Notes under the pieces: generated by a model | Database searches by the model: none | The model's input: only the letters and a program-made list of their open reading frames with translations | What the model was told of the DNA's origin: nothing | Shown: in pieces, positions 41,946 through 53,259 of the stretch | How positions within the stretch are numbered: position 1 is the first letter of the stretch | How the letters are laid out: each line of letters starts with the position of its first letter | Translations under genes and position numbers: made by a program | Origin: Cryomorphaceae bacterium | GTDB taxonomy: Bacteria > Bacteroidota > Bacteroidia > Flavobacteriales > ECT2AJA-044 | Length of the DNA stretch: 64,000 bases | Direction of reading: 5' to 3' | Assembly: GCA_017798125.1 (NCBI GenBank) | Contig: CP059070.1 | Span: 1,674,001-1,738,000 of the forward strand

Positions 41946-44048
41946 ATGTCAAAGAGAGATTTAACATACACGAGGAACATTGGGATTGCCGCTCACATTG
42001 ATGCGGGTAAGACTACTACTACCGAGCGTATTCTGTATTATGCCGGTGTTAGCCATAAGATTGGTGAGGTTCACGATGGTGCCGCTACCATGGACTGGAT
42101 GGAGCAAGAGCAGGAAAGGGGTATTACTATTACCTCGGCTGCAACAACTGTTTTCTGGCCTTATAGAGGTAATGAGTATCACATCAATATTATTGATACA
42201 CCCGGTCACGTTGACTTTACTGTGGAAGTAAACCGATCCTTGCGAGTACTCGATGGGTTGGTTTTCTTGTTTAGTGCGGTAGATGGTGTTGAGCCTCAGT
42301 CTGAAACTAACTGGCGACTGGCTAACAACTACAACGTACCAAGACTTGGTTTCGTGAACAAGATGGACCGTTCTGGTTCTGACTTCCTCAACGTTTGCCG
42401 TCAGGTAAAAGAGATGTTGGGAAGCACGGCAGTGCCTTTGCAATTGCCTATTGGTTCAGAGGAGCACTTCAAAGGTGTAGTTGATTTGGTGAACAATGGA
42501 ATCGTATGGAACGAGGAGGATATGGGAATGACTTTCGAGGAAGTTCCTGTACCTGAGGATATGGCTGCTGAGGCTGAAGAGTACAGAGAGAAGTTGCTGG
42601 AGGCTGTTGCGGAGTACGATGATACGCTCATGGAGAAGTACTTTGAGGATCCAAACAGCATTAGCGAGGAAGAGATTCTTAACGCTTTGAGACAGGCCAC
42701 TATCAATGGTGACCTAGTTCCTATGATGTGTGGTTCTGCTTTCAAGAACAAGGGTGTTCAGGCCATGTTGGACATGGTAATGAGATCTTGCCTTCACCAC
42801 TAGATGTTGAAGCCATCGAAGGAACCAATCCTGACACAGAGGAGCCAGCTACAAGAAAGCCGTCAACTGAAGAGCCATTTTCGGCACTGGCATTTAAGAT
42901 TGCTACGGATCCATTCGTAGGACGTCTTTGCTTTGTGAGGTCGTACTCAGGAAGCCTAGATGCAGGGTCTTACGTTCTAAACACACGAACTGGAAACAAA
43001 GAGAGAATCTCTAGAATTTTCCAGATGCACGCGAACAAGCAAAATCAAATTGAGAAGCTGCACTGTGGAGACATCGCGGCCTTGGTTGGATTTAAAGACA
43101 TTAAGACGGGTGATACACTTTGTGCTGAGAAGTCACCGATTGTACTGGAGTCCATGGATTTCCCAGATCCGGTAATTGGTATCGCTATTGAGCCTAAAAC
43201 TCAGGCGGACGTCGATAAGCTAGGTATTGCTCTGGCAAAGTTGACTGAAGAAGATCCAACGTTGACTATTCACACCGATGAGGACTCTGGCCAGACTGTA
43301 TTGAGTGGTATGGGTGAGCTTCACTTGGATATCATCCTCGATCGTCTGAAGAGAGAATTCAAAGTTGAATGTAACCAAGGTGCGCCTCAGGTAGCCTACA
43401 AGGAAGCTATTGTTGGTAGTGTTGAGCACAGAGAGGTTTACAAGAAGCAGACTGGTGGCCGTGGTAAGTTCGCAGACATTCAAGTGGTTATTGAAGCGGC
43501 TGATGCGGAGACTGAAGGACTTGATTTTGAAAACAAGATCAAGGGAGGAAACATTCCAAGAGAATTCATTCCATCCGTTGAAAAAGGATTTAAGGATGCC
43601 ATGGCCAATGGTGTATTGGCTGGTTTCCCACTAGATAGACTTAAGGTTACATTGATCGATGGGTCTTTCCACCAGGTGGATTCAGATCAGCTGTCTTTCG
43701 AGCTTTGTGCCAAGATGGCGTACAGAGAGGCGATTCCAAGATGTCAGCCTGTGATCCTTGAGCCTATCATGAAATTGGAAGTGGTAACCCCTGAGGAGAA
43801 CATGGGTGACATTGTTGGTGACCTGAACAGAAGTCGTGGGAATGGTTGAAGGTATGGACGACCGTGCCGGATCCAAAGTAGTTAAGGCTAAGGTGCCGCT
43901 TTCCGAAATGTTTGGATATGTGACTGCCTTGAGAACCATCTCTTCAGGACGAGCGACTTCAACTATGGAGTTCTCACACTACGATCAGTGTCCTAAGAAT
44001 ATCTCTGATGAGGTAATTGCTAAGGCCCAAGGTAAAGTTGAAGCATAA
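41946..44048 (+). CDS. fusA: Elongation factor G (two frameshifts in this sequence)
   Basis: GTPase that drives translocation. The G domain is clear: [13 protein letters not shown] near 17-29, DTPGHVDF and NKMDRSG. The frame breaks twice: one G appears missing near 42783 (GTAATG[G]AGATC, in [11 protein letters not shown]) and one A extra near 43841 (GGG a ATG, in GMVEGMDDR). Each break has an uninterrupted continuation in the next frame, and the three parts align end to end as one EF-G of about 700 aa. This argues for sequence errors. tuf does not follow, as usual in this phylum. Confidence 0.93.
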
Positions 44049-44060
44049 TAAGAAGGTCAG

Positions 44061-44366
44061 ATGAACCAGAAGATTAGAATAAAATTAAAGTCTTACGATC
44101 ACAACTTGGTTGACAAGAGCGCTGAGAAAATCGTGAAGACGGTGAAGACTACCGGAGCTGTTGTTAGTGGTCCAATTCCACTGCCAACGCACAAACGGAT
44201 CTACACTGTATTGAAGTCGCCACACGTGAACAAAAAGGCACGTGAGCAGTTTCAGCTTTGCGCATACAAGCGCCTGATGGACATCTACAGTACTTCATCT
44301 AAGACTGTAGACGCACTCATGAAGCTGGAGCTACCAAGTGGTGTGGAAGTAGAAATTAAAGTGTAA
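44061..44366 (+). CDS. rpsJ: 30S ribosomal protein S10
   Basis: A 101-aa protein, intact. [18 protein letters not shown] near 4-21 and [28 protein letters not shown] near 37-65 (in two overlapping halves) are the S10 signatures. First gene of the S10 part of the superoperon, 12 bp after fusA. Confidence 0.98.
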   Translation: MNQKIRIKLKSYDHNLVDKSAEKIVKTVKTTGAVVSGPIPLPTHKRIYTVLKSPHVNKKAREQFQLCAYKRLMDIYSTSSKTVDALMKLELPSGVEVEIKV

Positions 44367-44383
44367 TAACCAACATTAGAGAG

Positions 44384-45010
44384 ATGCCAGGATTGATTGG
44401 AAAAAAGTTGGGAATGACTAGCTTGTACAGTGCCGAGGGCAAGAACTTGCCATGCACGCTATTGGAAGTTGGTCCATGCTATGTTACGCAGATCAGAACC
44501 CAGGAAGCTGATGGATATGATGCTGTGCAGATAGCTTGGGGCGAGCGTTCAAGGAGAAGAATACTCCTAAGGCACTCGCCGGACACTTCAAGAAAGCTGG
44601 TGTATCACCAAAGAGCAAGGTCATTGAAGTTGATGGCTTTGAGCAAGATTTGAAATTAGGTGACGCTGTTACTGTAGAGATCTTCGAAGCTGGTGAGTTT
44701 GTTGACGTTGTTGGAACATCTAAAGGGAAAGGTTTCCAGGGTGTTGTTAAACGTCACAACTTCCGAGGAGTTGGAGATGCTACACACGGTCAGCACAATC
44801 GAATGAGAGCCCCAGGTTCTATTGGAGCGGCTTCTTATCCTGCCCGGGTATTCAAGGGTATGAAGTATGGCTGGCCAAATGGGTAACGCCAGCGGTGAAG
44901 CAGATGTCGCTGCAAATTCTCAAAGTTGATGTGGAAAAGAATCTTGATGGTGGTTAAAGGATCTGTAGCCTGGTGCCAAAGGAGGAACTTCGTAATCATT
45001 CGAAAAATAA
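44384..45010 (+). CDS. rplC: 50S ribosomal protein L3 (several frameshifts in this sequence)
   Basis: L3 binds the 3' end of 23S rRNA near the peptidyl-transferase centre. [18 protein letters not shown] opens correctly; a base is missing near 44549 (before [17 protein letters not shown]), and further single-base shifts follow near 44867, 44897, 44946, 44970 and 44989. Reading across them gives [23 protein letters not shown] and GAKGGTFVIIRK, so the whole protein (about 205 aa) can be traced. At least six indels in one essential gene point to bad sequence, not decay. The end is approximate. Confidence 0.85.
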
Positions 45011-45016
45011 GGAAGC

Positions 45017-45669
45017 ATGGATTTAGCAGTATGTAGATACCAGAACGGAAAGAAGACCTCTAAGAAGCGTTAAGCTGACCTAGGCTGAGTCCATTTTCGG
45101 GATTGAGCCGAATGATCATGCTATCTACCTTGATGTGAAGCAGTACTTGGCCAACCAGCGTCAAGGAACTCACAAGGCCAAGGAAAGAGCCGAGATCGTG
45201 GGTAGTACCAGAAAGATCAAGAGAGCAAAAAGGAACTGGTACTGCACGATGCAGGTAGCATCAAGAACGCCATTGTTCAAGCGGAGGTGGACGTATCTTC
45301 GGTCCAAGACCACGTAACTACGGGTTCAAATTGAACAAAAAAGTGAAGCGTTTGGCTCGAGTTTCTGCCTTGAGTTACAAAGCCAAGGATTCGAATATTG
45401 TCGTTTTGGAGGACTTTTCATTCGAAGCTCCAAAGACCAAGGATTTTGCTGGTGTTTTAACAGCAGTGGCGTCTGACGCGAAAAAATCCTTGCTAGTACT
45501 GGCTGAGCCAAATAAAAACGTATATTTGTCCTCCCGAAATTTGCAGGGTGTAGAGGTTGTAACCGCCTCAGAATTAAACACTTACAAAACTTTGGGGGCA
45601 AACAAGTTGATTTTGACTGAAGGATCAATTGAAAAGATTGAAACTTTATTAAGCGAGAAGAAATCATGA
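45017..45669 (+). CDS. rplD: 50S ribosomal protein L4 (N-terminal half frameshifted in this sequence)
   Basis: L4 lines the exit tunnel. MDLAV opens the protein, an extra C near 45068 and an in-frame TAG near 45081 interrupt it, and [20 protein letters not shown] follows. More shifts near 45217, 45252 and 45277 fall within the conserved [13 protein letters not shown] / [13 protein letters not shown] loop, which can still be read across frames. From 45331 ([18 protein letters not shown]) to the stop the frame is clean and the codon usage matches later genes. Its stop overlaps rplW (ATGA). Confidence 0.87.
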
Positions 45670-45956
45670 GTGTATTGATTAAGCCGATTATTACGGAGAA
45701 AATGACAGGCCTTGCTGAGGACCTGAATCAGTACGGATTCTTGGTCGCTAAATCAGCTAATAAGGTCGAAATCAAAAAGGCTATTGAAGGGAAGTACGGG
45801 GTATCTGTAACTGGTGTTCGTACGGTGAACTACAATGGCAAGAGCAAATCTCGATATACCAAAGGAGGTATGATCGAGGGGAGAACGAACTCATATAAGA
45901 AAGCCATTGTGTCTGTCGCTGAGGGAGACATGATCGATTTCTATAGCAATATTTAA
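45666..45956 (+). CDS. rplW: 50S ribosomal protein L23
   Basis: A 96-aa protein at the tunnel exit, docking site for trigger factor and [23 protein letters not shown] near 3-22 and VKKAI-type segment [15 protein letters not shown] near 33-47 are typical. Start overlaps rplD by 4 bp. Frame intact. Confidence 0.97.
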   Translation: MSVLIKPIITEKMTGLAEDLNQYGFLVAKSANKVEIKKAIEGKYGVSVTGVRTVNYNGKSKSRYTKGGMIEGRTNSYKKAIVSVAEGDMIDFYSNI

Positions 45957-45961
45957 TTGAG

Positions 45962-46786
<825 letters not shown>

Positions 46787-46795
46787 GACTGAATC

Positions 46796-47077
46796 ATGGC
46801 AAGATCACTCAAAAAAGGACCATACGTACACTATAAGCTCGAGCGCAAAGTAATGGCTCAAGCGGAAGGTGGAAAGAAAGGGGTTATTAAGACCTGGTCA
46901 CGCGCTTCTATGATCACTCCTGACTTCGTTGGAATGACTATCGCAGTGCACAACGGACGCCAGTTTGTACCGGTGTACGTAACGGAAAACATGGTAGGGC
47001 ACAAGCTCGGAGAGTTTGCTTTGACCCGCACGTACCGTGGCCACGGAGGAAATAAAAAAGATAAGGGTAAGCGATAA
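46796..47077 (+). CDS. rpsS: 30S ribosomal protein S19
   Basis: A 93-aa protein of the 30S head. [41 protein letters not shown] (two overlapping windows) and [14 protein letters not shown] are the S19 hallmarks. Intact. Confidence 0.98.
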   Translation: MARSLKKGPYVHYKLERKVMAQAEGGKKGVIKTWSRASMITPDFVGMTIAVHNGRQFVPVYVTENMVGHKLGEFALTRTYRGHGGNKKDKGKR

Positions 47078-47103
47078 TAGCCTAATCGAGAAAAGAATTA
47101 GAA

Positions 47104-47511
47104 ATGGGTTCAAGAAAACACAATGTCGCCGAGGCACGCAAGGAAGCAAACAAGAATATTGCTTTCGCCAAGTTGCGAAACTGTCCAACCTCACCACGCA
47201 AAATGCGTCTGGTAGCTGATATGATTCGTGGAATTGACGCTGATAAAGCTCTTTTCATGTTGAAGTACAGCAACAAAGAAGCTTCTCAAAGCATGGAGAA
47301 GTTGTTGCAAAGCGCAATTGCGAACTGGGAGCAGAAGTTTGATGAGACTTTTGATGTTGATTCAGGTTTGTACATCAAAGAAGTATATGTGGACAGCGCA
47401 CGTATGCTTAAGCGCCTTCAAACTGCACCTCAAGGACGTGCACACAGAATCCGTAAGCGTTCGAACCACGTAACGATGGTATTGGATACGCGTAACAACA
47501 CTGAAGACTAA
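47104..47511 (+). CDS. rplV: 50S ribosomal protein L22
   Basis: A 135-aa protein with a tunnel-lining hairpin. LRNCPTSPRKMRLVADMIRG near 24-43 and RRLQTAPQGRAHRIRKRSNH-type segment near 101-119 match the family. Intact. Confidence 0.97.
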   Translation: MGSRKHNVAEARKEANKNIAFAKLRNCPTSPRKMRLVADMIRGIDADKALFMLKYSNKEASQSMEKLLQSAIANWEQKFDETFDVDSGLYIKEVYVDSARMLKRLQTAPQGRAHRIRKRSNHVTMVLDTRNNTED

Positions 47512-47517
47512 GAAGTA

Positions 47518-48240
47518 ATGGGACAAAAGACCAATCCAATCGGAAACAGACTTGGAATCATCCGCGGATGGGAATCCAACTGGTACGGAGGAGATAACTA
47601 CGGTGATAAATTAGCTGAAGACAAAAAGGTACGTAACTACCTCTACGCACGTCTTTCGAAAGCTAGTGTTTCTCGAATCATCATCGAGAGAACCTTGAAG
47701 CTGGTAACAGTTACAATCACTACTGCGCGTCCAGGTATCATCATTGGTAAAGGAGGACAGGAAGTCGATAAACTGAAGGAAGAGTTGAAAAAACTCACTG
47801 GTAAAGAGGTTCAAATCAACATTTTCGAGATTAAACGACCAGAACTAGATGCATTCTTAGTCGCATCGAGTATTGCTCGTCAGATCGAAGGGCGAATCTC
47901 TTACCGTCGTGCTACCAAAATGGCAATTGCTGCGGCAATGCGCATGGGAGCTGAAGGAATCAAGATCCAAATCAGCGGACGTTTGAATGGAGCGGAGATG
48001 GCTCGTACAGAGATGTTCAAGGATGGACGTACACCACTTCACACCTTCCGTGCAGATATCGATTATGCTTTGGTTGAAGCGCACACTACCTACGGACGTT
48101 TGGGAGTGAAGGTATGGATCATGAAAGGAGAGGTTTACGGAAAGCGTGACTTGTCTAATGTATTGGGTCAGAAGGCTGGAAAATCACCACAAGGTGGTGG
48201 CGGAGGTCGTCGTCCTGGAGCAAGAAGAAGAAAGAAGTAA
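47518..48240 (+). CDS. rpsC: 30S ribosomal protein S3
   Basis: A 240-aa protein at the mRNA entry tunnel with helicase role. [20 protein letters not shown], the KH domain [20 protein letters not shown] near 68-87 and [13 protein letters not shown] near 157-169 are intact. The tail is Gly/Arg/Lys-rich ([18 protein letters not shown]). Confidence 0.98.
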   Translation: MGQKTNPIGNRLGIIRGWESNWYGGDNYGDKLAEDKKVRNYLYARLSKASVSRIIIERTLKLVTVTITTARPGIIIGKGGQEVDKLKEELKKLTGKEVQINIFEIKRPELDAFLVASSIARQIEGRISYRRATKMAIAAAMRMGAEGIKIQISGRLNGAEMARTEMFKDGRTPLHTFRADIDYALVEAHTTYGRLGVKVWIMKGEVYGKRDLSNVLGQKAGKSPQGGGGGRRPGARRRKK

Positions 48241-48263
48241 GATTTAGATAAAAGGCAGCTAAA

Positions 48264-48686
48264 ATGTTACAGCCGAAAAGAACAAAATTCCGTCGCGTAC
48301 AGAAAGGCCGAATGAAAGGGAACGCTCAACGCGGAAACCAATTGGCATTCGGAACTTTTGGAATTAAAGCTTTGGAATCGACTTGGATGACTTCAAGACA
48401 AATTGAAGCAGCTCGTATCGCCGCTACGCGTTACATGAAGCGTGAAGGTCAATTGTGGATCCGTGTGTTCCCCGATAAGCCAATTACCAAGAAGCCAGCC
48501 GAAGTACGGATGGGTAAGGGTAAAGGAGCGCCAGAATATTGGGCTGCTGTCGTTAAGCCAGGTCGAGTTCTCTTTGAATTGGACGGAGTACCTGCAGATG
48601 TTGCTAAAGAAGCACTTCGTTTGGCTGCTCAGAAATTGCCAATCACGACCAAATTTGTTGTACGCCGCGACTTTACCGGTCAATAA
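48264..48686 (+). CDS. rplP: 50S ribosomal protein L16
   Basis: A 140-aa protein near the A-site t[23 protein letters not shown] and [20 protein letters not shown] plus [14 protein letters not shown] are the signatures. Intact; ten of sixteen Arg codons are CGT/CGC, the normal pattern for this genome. Confidence 0.98.
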   Translation: MLQPKRTKFRRVQKGRMKGNAQRGNQLAFGTFGIKALESTWMTSRQIEAARIAATRYMKREGQLWIRVFPDKPITKKPAEVRMGKGKGAPEYWAAVVKPGRVLFELDGVPADVAKEALRLAAQKLPITTKFVVRRDFTGQ

Positions 48687-48695
48687 TATTTTGAG

Positions 48696-48899
48696 ATGAA
48701 ACAATCAGTAATCATTGAAATGTCTACAGCCGAGTTGATCGAACGCATCGGTGAAGAACAAAACAAATTGGCGGATATGCGCATGAGTCATGCTGTATCG
48801 CAGTTGGAAAACCCAATGGAATTGCGCCAGTTGAGAAAAACAATTGCCCGTTTGAACACGGAGTTGACGAAGAGAAACGCAGAACAAGCGTCAAACTAA
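48696..48899 (+). CDS. rpmC: 50S ribosomal protein L29
   Basis: A 67-aa two-helix protein at the tunnel exit. [20 protein letters not shown] and [20 protein letters not shown] fit L29. Start at 48696 gives a slightly long N-terminus ([14 protein letters not shown]); an internal ATG at 48720 is the alternative. Confidence 0.95.
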   Translation: MKQSVIIEMSTAELIERIGEEQNKLADMRMSHAVSQLENPMELRQLRKTIARLNTELTKRNAEQASN

Positions 48900-48907
48900 T
48901 TTGGCTG

Positions 48908-49168
48908 ATGGAAACGACAAGAAATCTAAGAAAAGAGCGTATCGGCATTGTAACCAGCAACAAGATGGATAAGTCTGCTGTGGTTATGATCGAGCGCAAA
49001 GTGAAGCACCCTATGTACGGGAAGTTTGTCAAGAAAACTTCAAAGTTTATGGTGCATGATGAAAAGAATGATTGCAACATCGGTGATACAGTTCGCATTA
49101 TGGAAACACGTCCATTGAGCAAGAACAAGAACTGGCGCCTGGTGGAAATTATTGAAAGAGCTAAATAA
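48908..49168 (+). CDS. rpsQ: 30S ribosomal protein S17
   Basis: An 86-aa OB-fold protein. [19 protein letters not shown] and [20 protein letters not shown] and [18 protein letters not shown] are diagnostic. Intact; sequence quality drops immediately after it. Confidence 0.98.
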   Translation: METTRNLRKERIGIVTSNKMDKSAVVMIERKVKHPMYGKFVKKTSKFMVHDEKNDCNIGDTVRIMETRPLSKNKNWRLVEIIERAK

Positions 49169-49174
49169 ACTGTC

Positions 49175-49550
49175 ATGGTACAACAAGAGTCACGACTGAA
49201 AGTTGCAGACAACACGTGGAGCCACGGGAAGTGCTTGGTGCATTAGAGTGTTGGGAGGAACGAAGAGGAGATATGCTTCCATCGGAGACACCATCGTATG
49301 TACTGTAAAAGACGCGATGCCATCAGGTAACGTCAAAAAGGGCCAGGTGTCCAGAGCAGTAGTAGTAAGAACGAAGAAGGAAGTAAGACGACCAGATGGT
49401 TCTTACATCCGATTCGACGACAACGCTGTAGTACTGTTGAACACAGGCAGGTGAGATGAGAGGTACTAGGATATTTGGTCCTGTTGCCAGAGAGCTGAGA
49501 GAGAAGCAAGTTCATGAAGATTGTATCACTTGGCTCCTGAGGTAATATAA
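49175..49550 (+). CDS. rplN: 50S ribosomal protein L14 (several frameshifts in this sequence)
   Basis: L14 forms an intersubunit bridge. [14 protein letters not shown] opens correctly, then extra bases near 49217, 49226 and 49236 break the frame; a clean run follows ([16 protein letters not shown] through [11 protein letters not shown]), then shifts near 49448, 49511 and 49531 before [19 protein letters not shown] and KIVSLAPEVI. All of L14 can be traced across frames. None of its 14 Arg codons is CGT or CGC, whereas neighbouring intact ribosomal genes use mostly those, so the segment differs in origin or quality. Confidence 0.87.
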
Positions 49551-49551
49551 A

Positions 49552-49886
49552 ATGGCGGAATGAAGAGTCAGCTGCAAAAGAAAACATAGGAGATAGCGTA
49601 CAAGTTATTGCTGGGAAAGAGGAGAGCAAGGAAGGTGTTGTCCAAAAGGTTGACAGCAAAAGCAATCGCGCGATTGTGGAAGGATTGAACCGTTGTGAAG
49701 AAACACGTAAAACCTAGTGCAGCAAATCCACAAGGTGGAATTACAGAAGAAGAAGCTCCAATTCACATCTCAAATTTGATGGTCTTGGATCCTAAGTCTG
49801 GTGAGCCTACACGTGTAGGTCGTCGCGTGAATGACGAGGGTAAAATTGAGAGATACTCTAAAACATCAGGGGAGGTACTAAAATGA
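49552..49886 (+). CDS. rplX: 50S ribosomal protein L24 (N-terminus frameshifted in this sequence)
   Basis: L24 starts 50S assembly. The ATG at 49552 is followed by frame breaks near 49558, 49588 and 49693; across them the text reads [27 protein letters not shown] and [15 protein letters not shown], as expected. From 49695 ([20 protein letters not shown]) to the stop the frame is clean. The stop overlaps rplE as ATGA. Confidence 0.85.
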
Positions 49887-50435
49887 GCGATTACAAGCCA
49901 AGATTAAAGACCGAATACCAGGATCGAATCATTCCTGCGTTGACTGAGCAGTTTAGCTACACGAACGTAATGCGTGTACCAAAGCTTAAGAAAATTGTCT
50001 TGAGCCAAGGGGTAGGAGAGGCTGTAGCAGATAAGCGCCTGATTGAGTCAGCATTGGAGGAAATGACCATGATCGCCGGTCAGAAAGCAGTACCTACGTA
50101 CTCGAAGAAGGACATCTCAGTAACTTCAAATTGAGAAAAGGGATGCCAGTTGGAGCAAGAGTCACCTTGAGAGGTGATACGAATGTATGAATTCCTCGAT
50201 AGCTTAATCTCGTTGCAGCTGCCAAGTAACACGTGACTTCAGAGGTGTGGTACTGGATTTGATAAGAGTGGAAACTATCACATTCGGTATTACCGAGCAA
50301 ATCATCTTTCCGGAGATCGATATCGATAAGGTGAACCGAGTAAGTGGAATGGATGTAACATTTGTTACCAACTCTGGGACAAAAGAAGAATCGAAGCATT
50401 GTTGGAAGGTTTTGGTTTCCTCTGAAAAAAAGTAA
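49883..50435 (+). CDS. rplE: 50S ribosomal protein L5 (frameshifted C-terminal half in this sequence)
   Basis: L5 contacts 5S rRNA. The first 80 residues are clean ([39 protein letters not shown]). After KKDIS at 50118 two extra bases break the frame, and more breaks follow near 50184, 50210-50235, 50278 and 50385. [38 protein letters not shown] and LLEGFGF can be read in successive frames up to the stop at 50435. The broken half is rich in AGA codons. Probably sequence error. Confidence 0.85.
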
Positions 50436-50439
50436 TAGG

Positions 50440-50704
50440 ATGGCAAAAGAATCAATGAAGGCGCGAGAGCGCAAACGAGAGCGAATGGTGGCTAAGTATG
50501 CTGAGAAGCGCGCGGCTTTGAAAGAAGCCGGAGACTGGGATGCTTTGCAAAGCTTCCTAAGAACTCCTCAGTGAGGTTGCATAACCGTTGTCAGCTTACT
50601 GGCCGACCAAGAGGTTATATGCGGCAGTTTGGAATTTCGCGGTAACCTTCCGCAAAATGGCGCTGGCAGGTAAAATCCCTGGAGTAACGAAAGCCAGTTG
50701 GTAG
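50440..50704 (+). CDS. rpsN: 30S ribosomal protein S14 (two frameshifts in this sequence)
   Basis: S14 of the zinc-free type, about 89 aa. [20 protein letters not shown] through DWDALQ is clean; one A seems missing near 50549 and one G near 50640. Across them [27 protein letters not shown] and [20 protein letters not shown] complete the protein. It marks the end of the second indel-rich patch. Confidence 0.88.
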
Positions 50705-50720
50705 ATTAAAAAGAGAAGCA

Positions 50721-51116
50721 ATGACAGATCCAATTGCAGATTTTTTGACTCGTATGCGCAATGCGCTTATGGCTGGTCATAAAGTAGTAGATGTTCCTTC
50801 ATCAAAGATCAAAGTAGAAATCGCTAAGATTTTGAAAGATCAAGGTTACATCCGCGATTACAAGATTGAAGAAGATAACAAACAAGGAGTCTTGAAAGTG
50901 GCCTTGAAATACAATGCGAAGACAAAGCTTCCAGCCATCAAGAAGCTTCAGCGTGTAAGTAGCCCAGGACTTCGACAGTACAGCAACGCACAGGACATGC
51001 CTCGCGTATTGAATGGGTTGGGTATTGCCATTGTTTCTACTTCGAGTGGAGTAATGACAGATAAAAAGGCTCGCCAAGAAAACGTGGGCGGCGAAGTACT
51101 CTGTTACGTTTATTAA
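50721..51116 (+). CDS. rpsH: 30S ribosomal protein S8
   Basis: A 131-aa protein binding central 16S r[23 protein letters not shown], the [12 protein letters not shown] loop and [18 protein letters not shown] near 102-119 identify it. In E. coli S8 is the translational repressor of the spc operon. Intact. Confidence 0.98.
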   Translation: MTDPIADFLTRMRNALMAGHKVVDVPSSKIKVEIAKILKDQGYIRDYKIEEDNKQGVLKVALKYNAKTKLPAIKKLQRVSSPGLRQYSNAQDMPRVLNGLGIAIVSTSSGVMTDKKARQENVGGEVLCYVY

Positions 51117-51135
51117 TTAGAAAAGACTAAGAGGG

Positions 51136-51684
51136 ATGTCACGAATTGGAAAGAATCCGATTGAAATTCCACAGGGAGCGGAAATTAAAATCGATGGCCA
51201 GATGGTCACGGTAAAGGGCCCCAAAGGAGAATTGTCTCACGAGATCAACGAGGGAATCTCCGTAAGTATGGAAGACGGAATCTTGGAAGTAAAACGCGCT
51301 AATGATTCTAAAGATCTGCGTGCACTTCACGGAACAAACCGCGCCTTGCTCAGCAATATGATTCAAGGGGTTACCACAGGATTCACGAAGTCATTAGAGT
51401 TGGTTGGAGTAGGATATCGTGCTTCAAATCAAGGACAGAAATTGGATCTGTCTTTGGGTTTCAGCCACAACATTGTGTTTGAAATTCCAGCGGAAGTGAA
51501 ATTGGAGACGAAGTCTGAGAAGGGACAGAACCCACAAGTTATTTTGAGTTCTCATGACAATCAACTTTTGGGAATGGTCGCGGCTAAGATTCGCGCATTC
51601 CGCAAGCCTGAGCCTTACAAAGGAAAGGGTGTTCGATTTACAGGAGAGCATATTCGTCGTAAAGCAGGTAAAGCTGCAGGTTAA
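51136..51684 (+). CDS. rplF: 50S ribosomal protein L6
   Basis: A 182-aa protein with two similar domains. SRIGKNPIEIPQGAEIKIDG and MVTVKGPKGELSHEI at the start and PEPYKGKGVRFTGEHIRRKAGKA at the end (two windows) are the L6 signatures. Intact. Confidence 0.98.
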   Translation: MSRIGKNPIEIPQGAEIKIDGQMVTVKGPKGELSHEINEGISVSMEDGILEVKRANDSKDLRALHGTNRALLSNMIQGVTTGFTKSLELVGVGYRASNQGQKLDLSLGFSHNIVFEIPAEVKLETKSEKGQNPQVILSSHDNQLLGMVAAKIRAFRKPEPYKGKGVRFTGEHIRRKAGKAAG

Positions 51685-51685
51685 T

Positions 51686-51691
51686 AGGAGG
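51686..51691 (+). promoter_or_regulatory. Full Shine-Dalgarno sequence before rplR
   Basis: AGGAGG 8 nt upstream of the rplR ATG, immediately after the rplF stop. Such a perfect site is exceptional here: most genes in the window have none, as is normal for this phylum. Whether it is used is unknown. Confidence 0.5.
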
Positions 51692-51699
51692 ATAGAATT

Positions 51700-52053
51700 A
51701 TGGCATTGACAAAATCCGAAAGAAGACAGCGTATTAAAATGCGCGTTCGCAAGAAGGTAGCGGGTACCCCTGATCGTCCTAGACTTTCAGTTTTCCGCTC
51801 GAACAAAGAAATCTACGTTCAGTTGATCAACGATCTAACGGGAGAGACGCTTGTAAGCGCCTCATCACGGGAGAAGGATGTAAAGGCTGAAGGTACCAAA
51901 AGCGAAGTCGCACGTGAAGTAGGAAAAGTGGTTGCGGCTAAGGCAATTGAGAAAGGAATTACGGAGTGTAGCTTCGATCGTAACGGGTACTTGTATCACG
52001 GGCGAGTTAAGCATTTGGCTGAAGGAGCTCGTGAAGGCGGCTTAAAATTTTAA
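51700..52053 (+). CDS. rplR: 50S ribosomal protein L18
   Basis: A 117-aa 5S rRNA-binding protein. [20 protein letters not shown] and the C-terminal [20 protein letters not shown] identify it. Preceded by an AGGAGG motif. Intact. Confidence 0.97.
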   Translation: MALTKSERRQRIKMRVRKKVAGTPDRPRLSVFRSNKEIYVQLINDLTGETLVSASSREKDVKAEGTKSEVAREVGKVVAAKAIEKGITECSFDRNGYLYHGRVKHLAEGAREGGLKF

Positions 52054-52060
52054 TTAGGAT

Positions 52061-52585
52061 ATGTTAACAGAATACAAAAACGTCGAGCGCGTAAAACCTA
52101 CCGGAATCGAGTTGAAAGACCGCTTGGTTGGTATCCAGCGTGTAACCAAGGTGACCAAGGGTGGTCGTACTTTTGGCTTCTCTGCAATTGTTGTTGTAGG
52201 AGACGAGAACGGTGTTGTAGGTATCGGTTTAGGTAAGTCAAAGGAAGTTTCTGAGGCGATTACCAAAGGAATCGAAGACGCTAAGAAAAACTTGGTTCGT
52301 ATTCCACTAGTGAAAGGAACTATTCCTCACGCTCAGGACGGTAAATTCGGGGGTGCTCGAGTGTTCATCCGTCCAGCTGCGAATGGTACAGGAGTAATTG
52401 CCGGTGGAGCAATGCGCGCCGTATTGGAAGCTGTAGGAGTGCATGATGTACTTGCAAAGTCTAAGGGCTCATCAAACCCACATAACGCTGTTAAAGCGAC
52501 TATGGATGCTTTGTTGAACCTTCGCGATGCAAATGCAGTAGCGGCTCAACGCGGCGTTTCTGTAAGCAAAGTATTTAACGGATAA
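52061..52585 (+). CDS. rpsE: 30S ribosomal protein S5
   Basis: A 174-aa protein affecting decoding accuracy. [40 protein letters not shown] and [20 protein letters not shown] are the conserved segments. Intact, 8 bp after rplR. Confidence 0.98.
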   Translation: MLTEYKNVERVKPTGIELKDRLVGIQRVTKVTKGGRTFGFSAIVVVGDENGVVGIGLGKSKEVSEAITKGIEDAKKNLVRIPLVKGTIPHAQDGKFGGARVFIRPAANGTGVIAGGAMRAVLEAVGVHDVLAKSKGSSNPHNAVKATMDALLNLRDANAVAAQRGVSVSKVFNG

Positions 52586-52597
52586 TTCGGTACTGAA

Positions 52598-52774
52598 ATG
52601 AGTACGATCAAAGTAAAACAAGTACGAAGCGCCATCAATCGGACTAAGCGTCAGAAGGATACAATGGTTGCTTTGGGATTGAAAAAGATGAATCAAGTAG
52701 TCGAGCACAACGACACTCCTCAGATTCGAGGTATGGTCGCTAAGGTGAGTCACTTGGTTGAAGTTATTGACTAA
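52598..52774 (+). CDS. rpmD: 50S ribosomal protein L30
   Basis: A 58-aa protein starting STIKVKQVRSAINRTKRQKD, with VALGLKKMNQVVEHNDTPQI and the ending MVAKVSHLVEVID. Found by direct translation between rpsE (12 bp) and rplO (28 bp), the conserved position of rpmD. Confidence 0.96.
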   Translation: MSTIKVKQVRSAINRTKRQKDTMVALGLKKMNQVVEHNDTPQIRGMVAKVSHLVEVID

Positions 52775-52802
52775 ACAAGCTTAAGGCTTAATTTGAATAG
52801 AA

Positions 52803-53252
52803 ATGGATTTAAGTAATCTGCAACCTGCGAAAGGATCAGTAAAAAAGGGAAACCGAGTAGGCCGCGGAGAGGGAAGCAAGAAAGGCGGAACTTCCGGACG
52901 TGGTCACAAAGGAGCGAAATCTCGTTCTGGTTACTCTAAGAAACAAGGATTTGAAGGTGGTCAAATGCCTCTTCAGCGTCGTGTACCAAAGTTTGGTTTC
53001 AAAAATCCAAATCGCGTTGAGTACGTAGCGATTAATCTGGATACGCTTCAAAGATTGGTGGATGACAAGAAAGTTTCTGACACGATCAACATGGAAACAT
53101 TCATCAAGAATGGTTTTGCCAGCAAAAATGATCGTATCAAGATTCTTGGTCGTGGTGAGTTAAGTGCAAAATTGAACATCACCGTTCACAAAGTTTCAGC
53201 TACAGCTAAAGCTGCGATTGAAGGTAATGGTGGATCTGTAGACTTGATCTAA
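52803..53252 (+). CDS. rplO: 50S ribosomal protein L15
   Basis: A 149-aa protein. The Gly/Lys/Arg-rich N-terminus (RVGRGEGSKKGGTSGRGHKG) and GFEGGQMPLQRRVPKFGF near 49-66 define L15. Eight bp before secY. Confidence 0.98.
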   Translation: MDLSNLQPAKGSVKKGNRVGRGEGSKKGGTSGRGHKGAKSRSGYSKKQGFEGGQMPLQRRVPKFGFKNPNRVEYVAINLDTLQRLVDDKKVSDTINMETFIKNGFASKNDRIKILGRGELSAKLNITVHKVSATAKAAIEGNGGSVDLI

Positions 53253-53259
53253 TAGTAGG

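Noticed and set aside
42728-43849. fusA fragments as separate genes or programmed frameshifting
   Set aside because: EF-G is not made by recoding, the shifts lack slippery heptamers or structures, and similar breaks occur in many neighbouring essential genes.
49175-50704. True pseudogenisation of rplN, rplX, rplE and rpsN
   Set aside because: These are universally essential and every segment remains conserved at protein level across frames, so there is no relaxed selection; sequence error or foreign template fits better.
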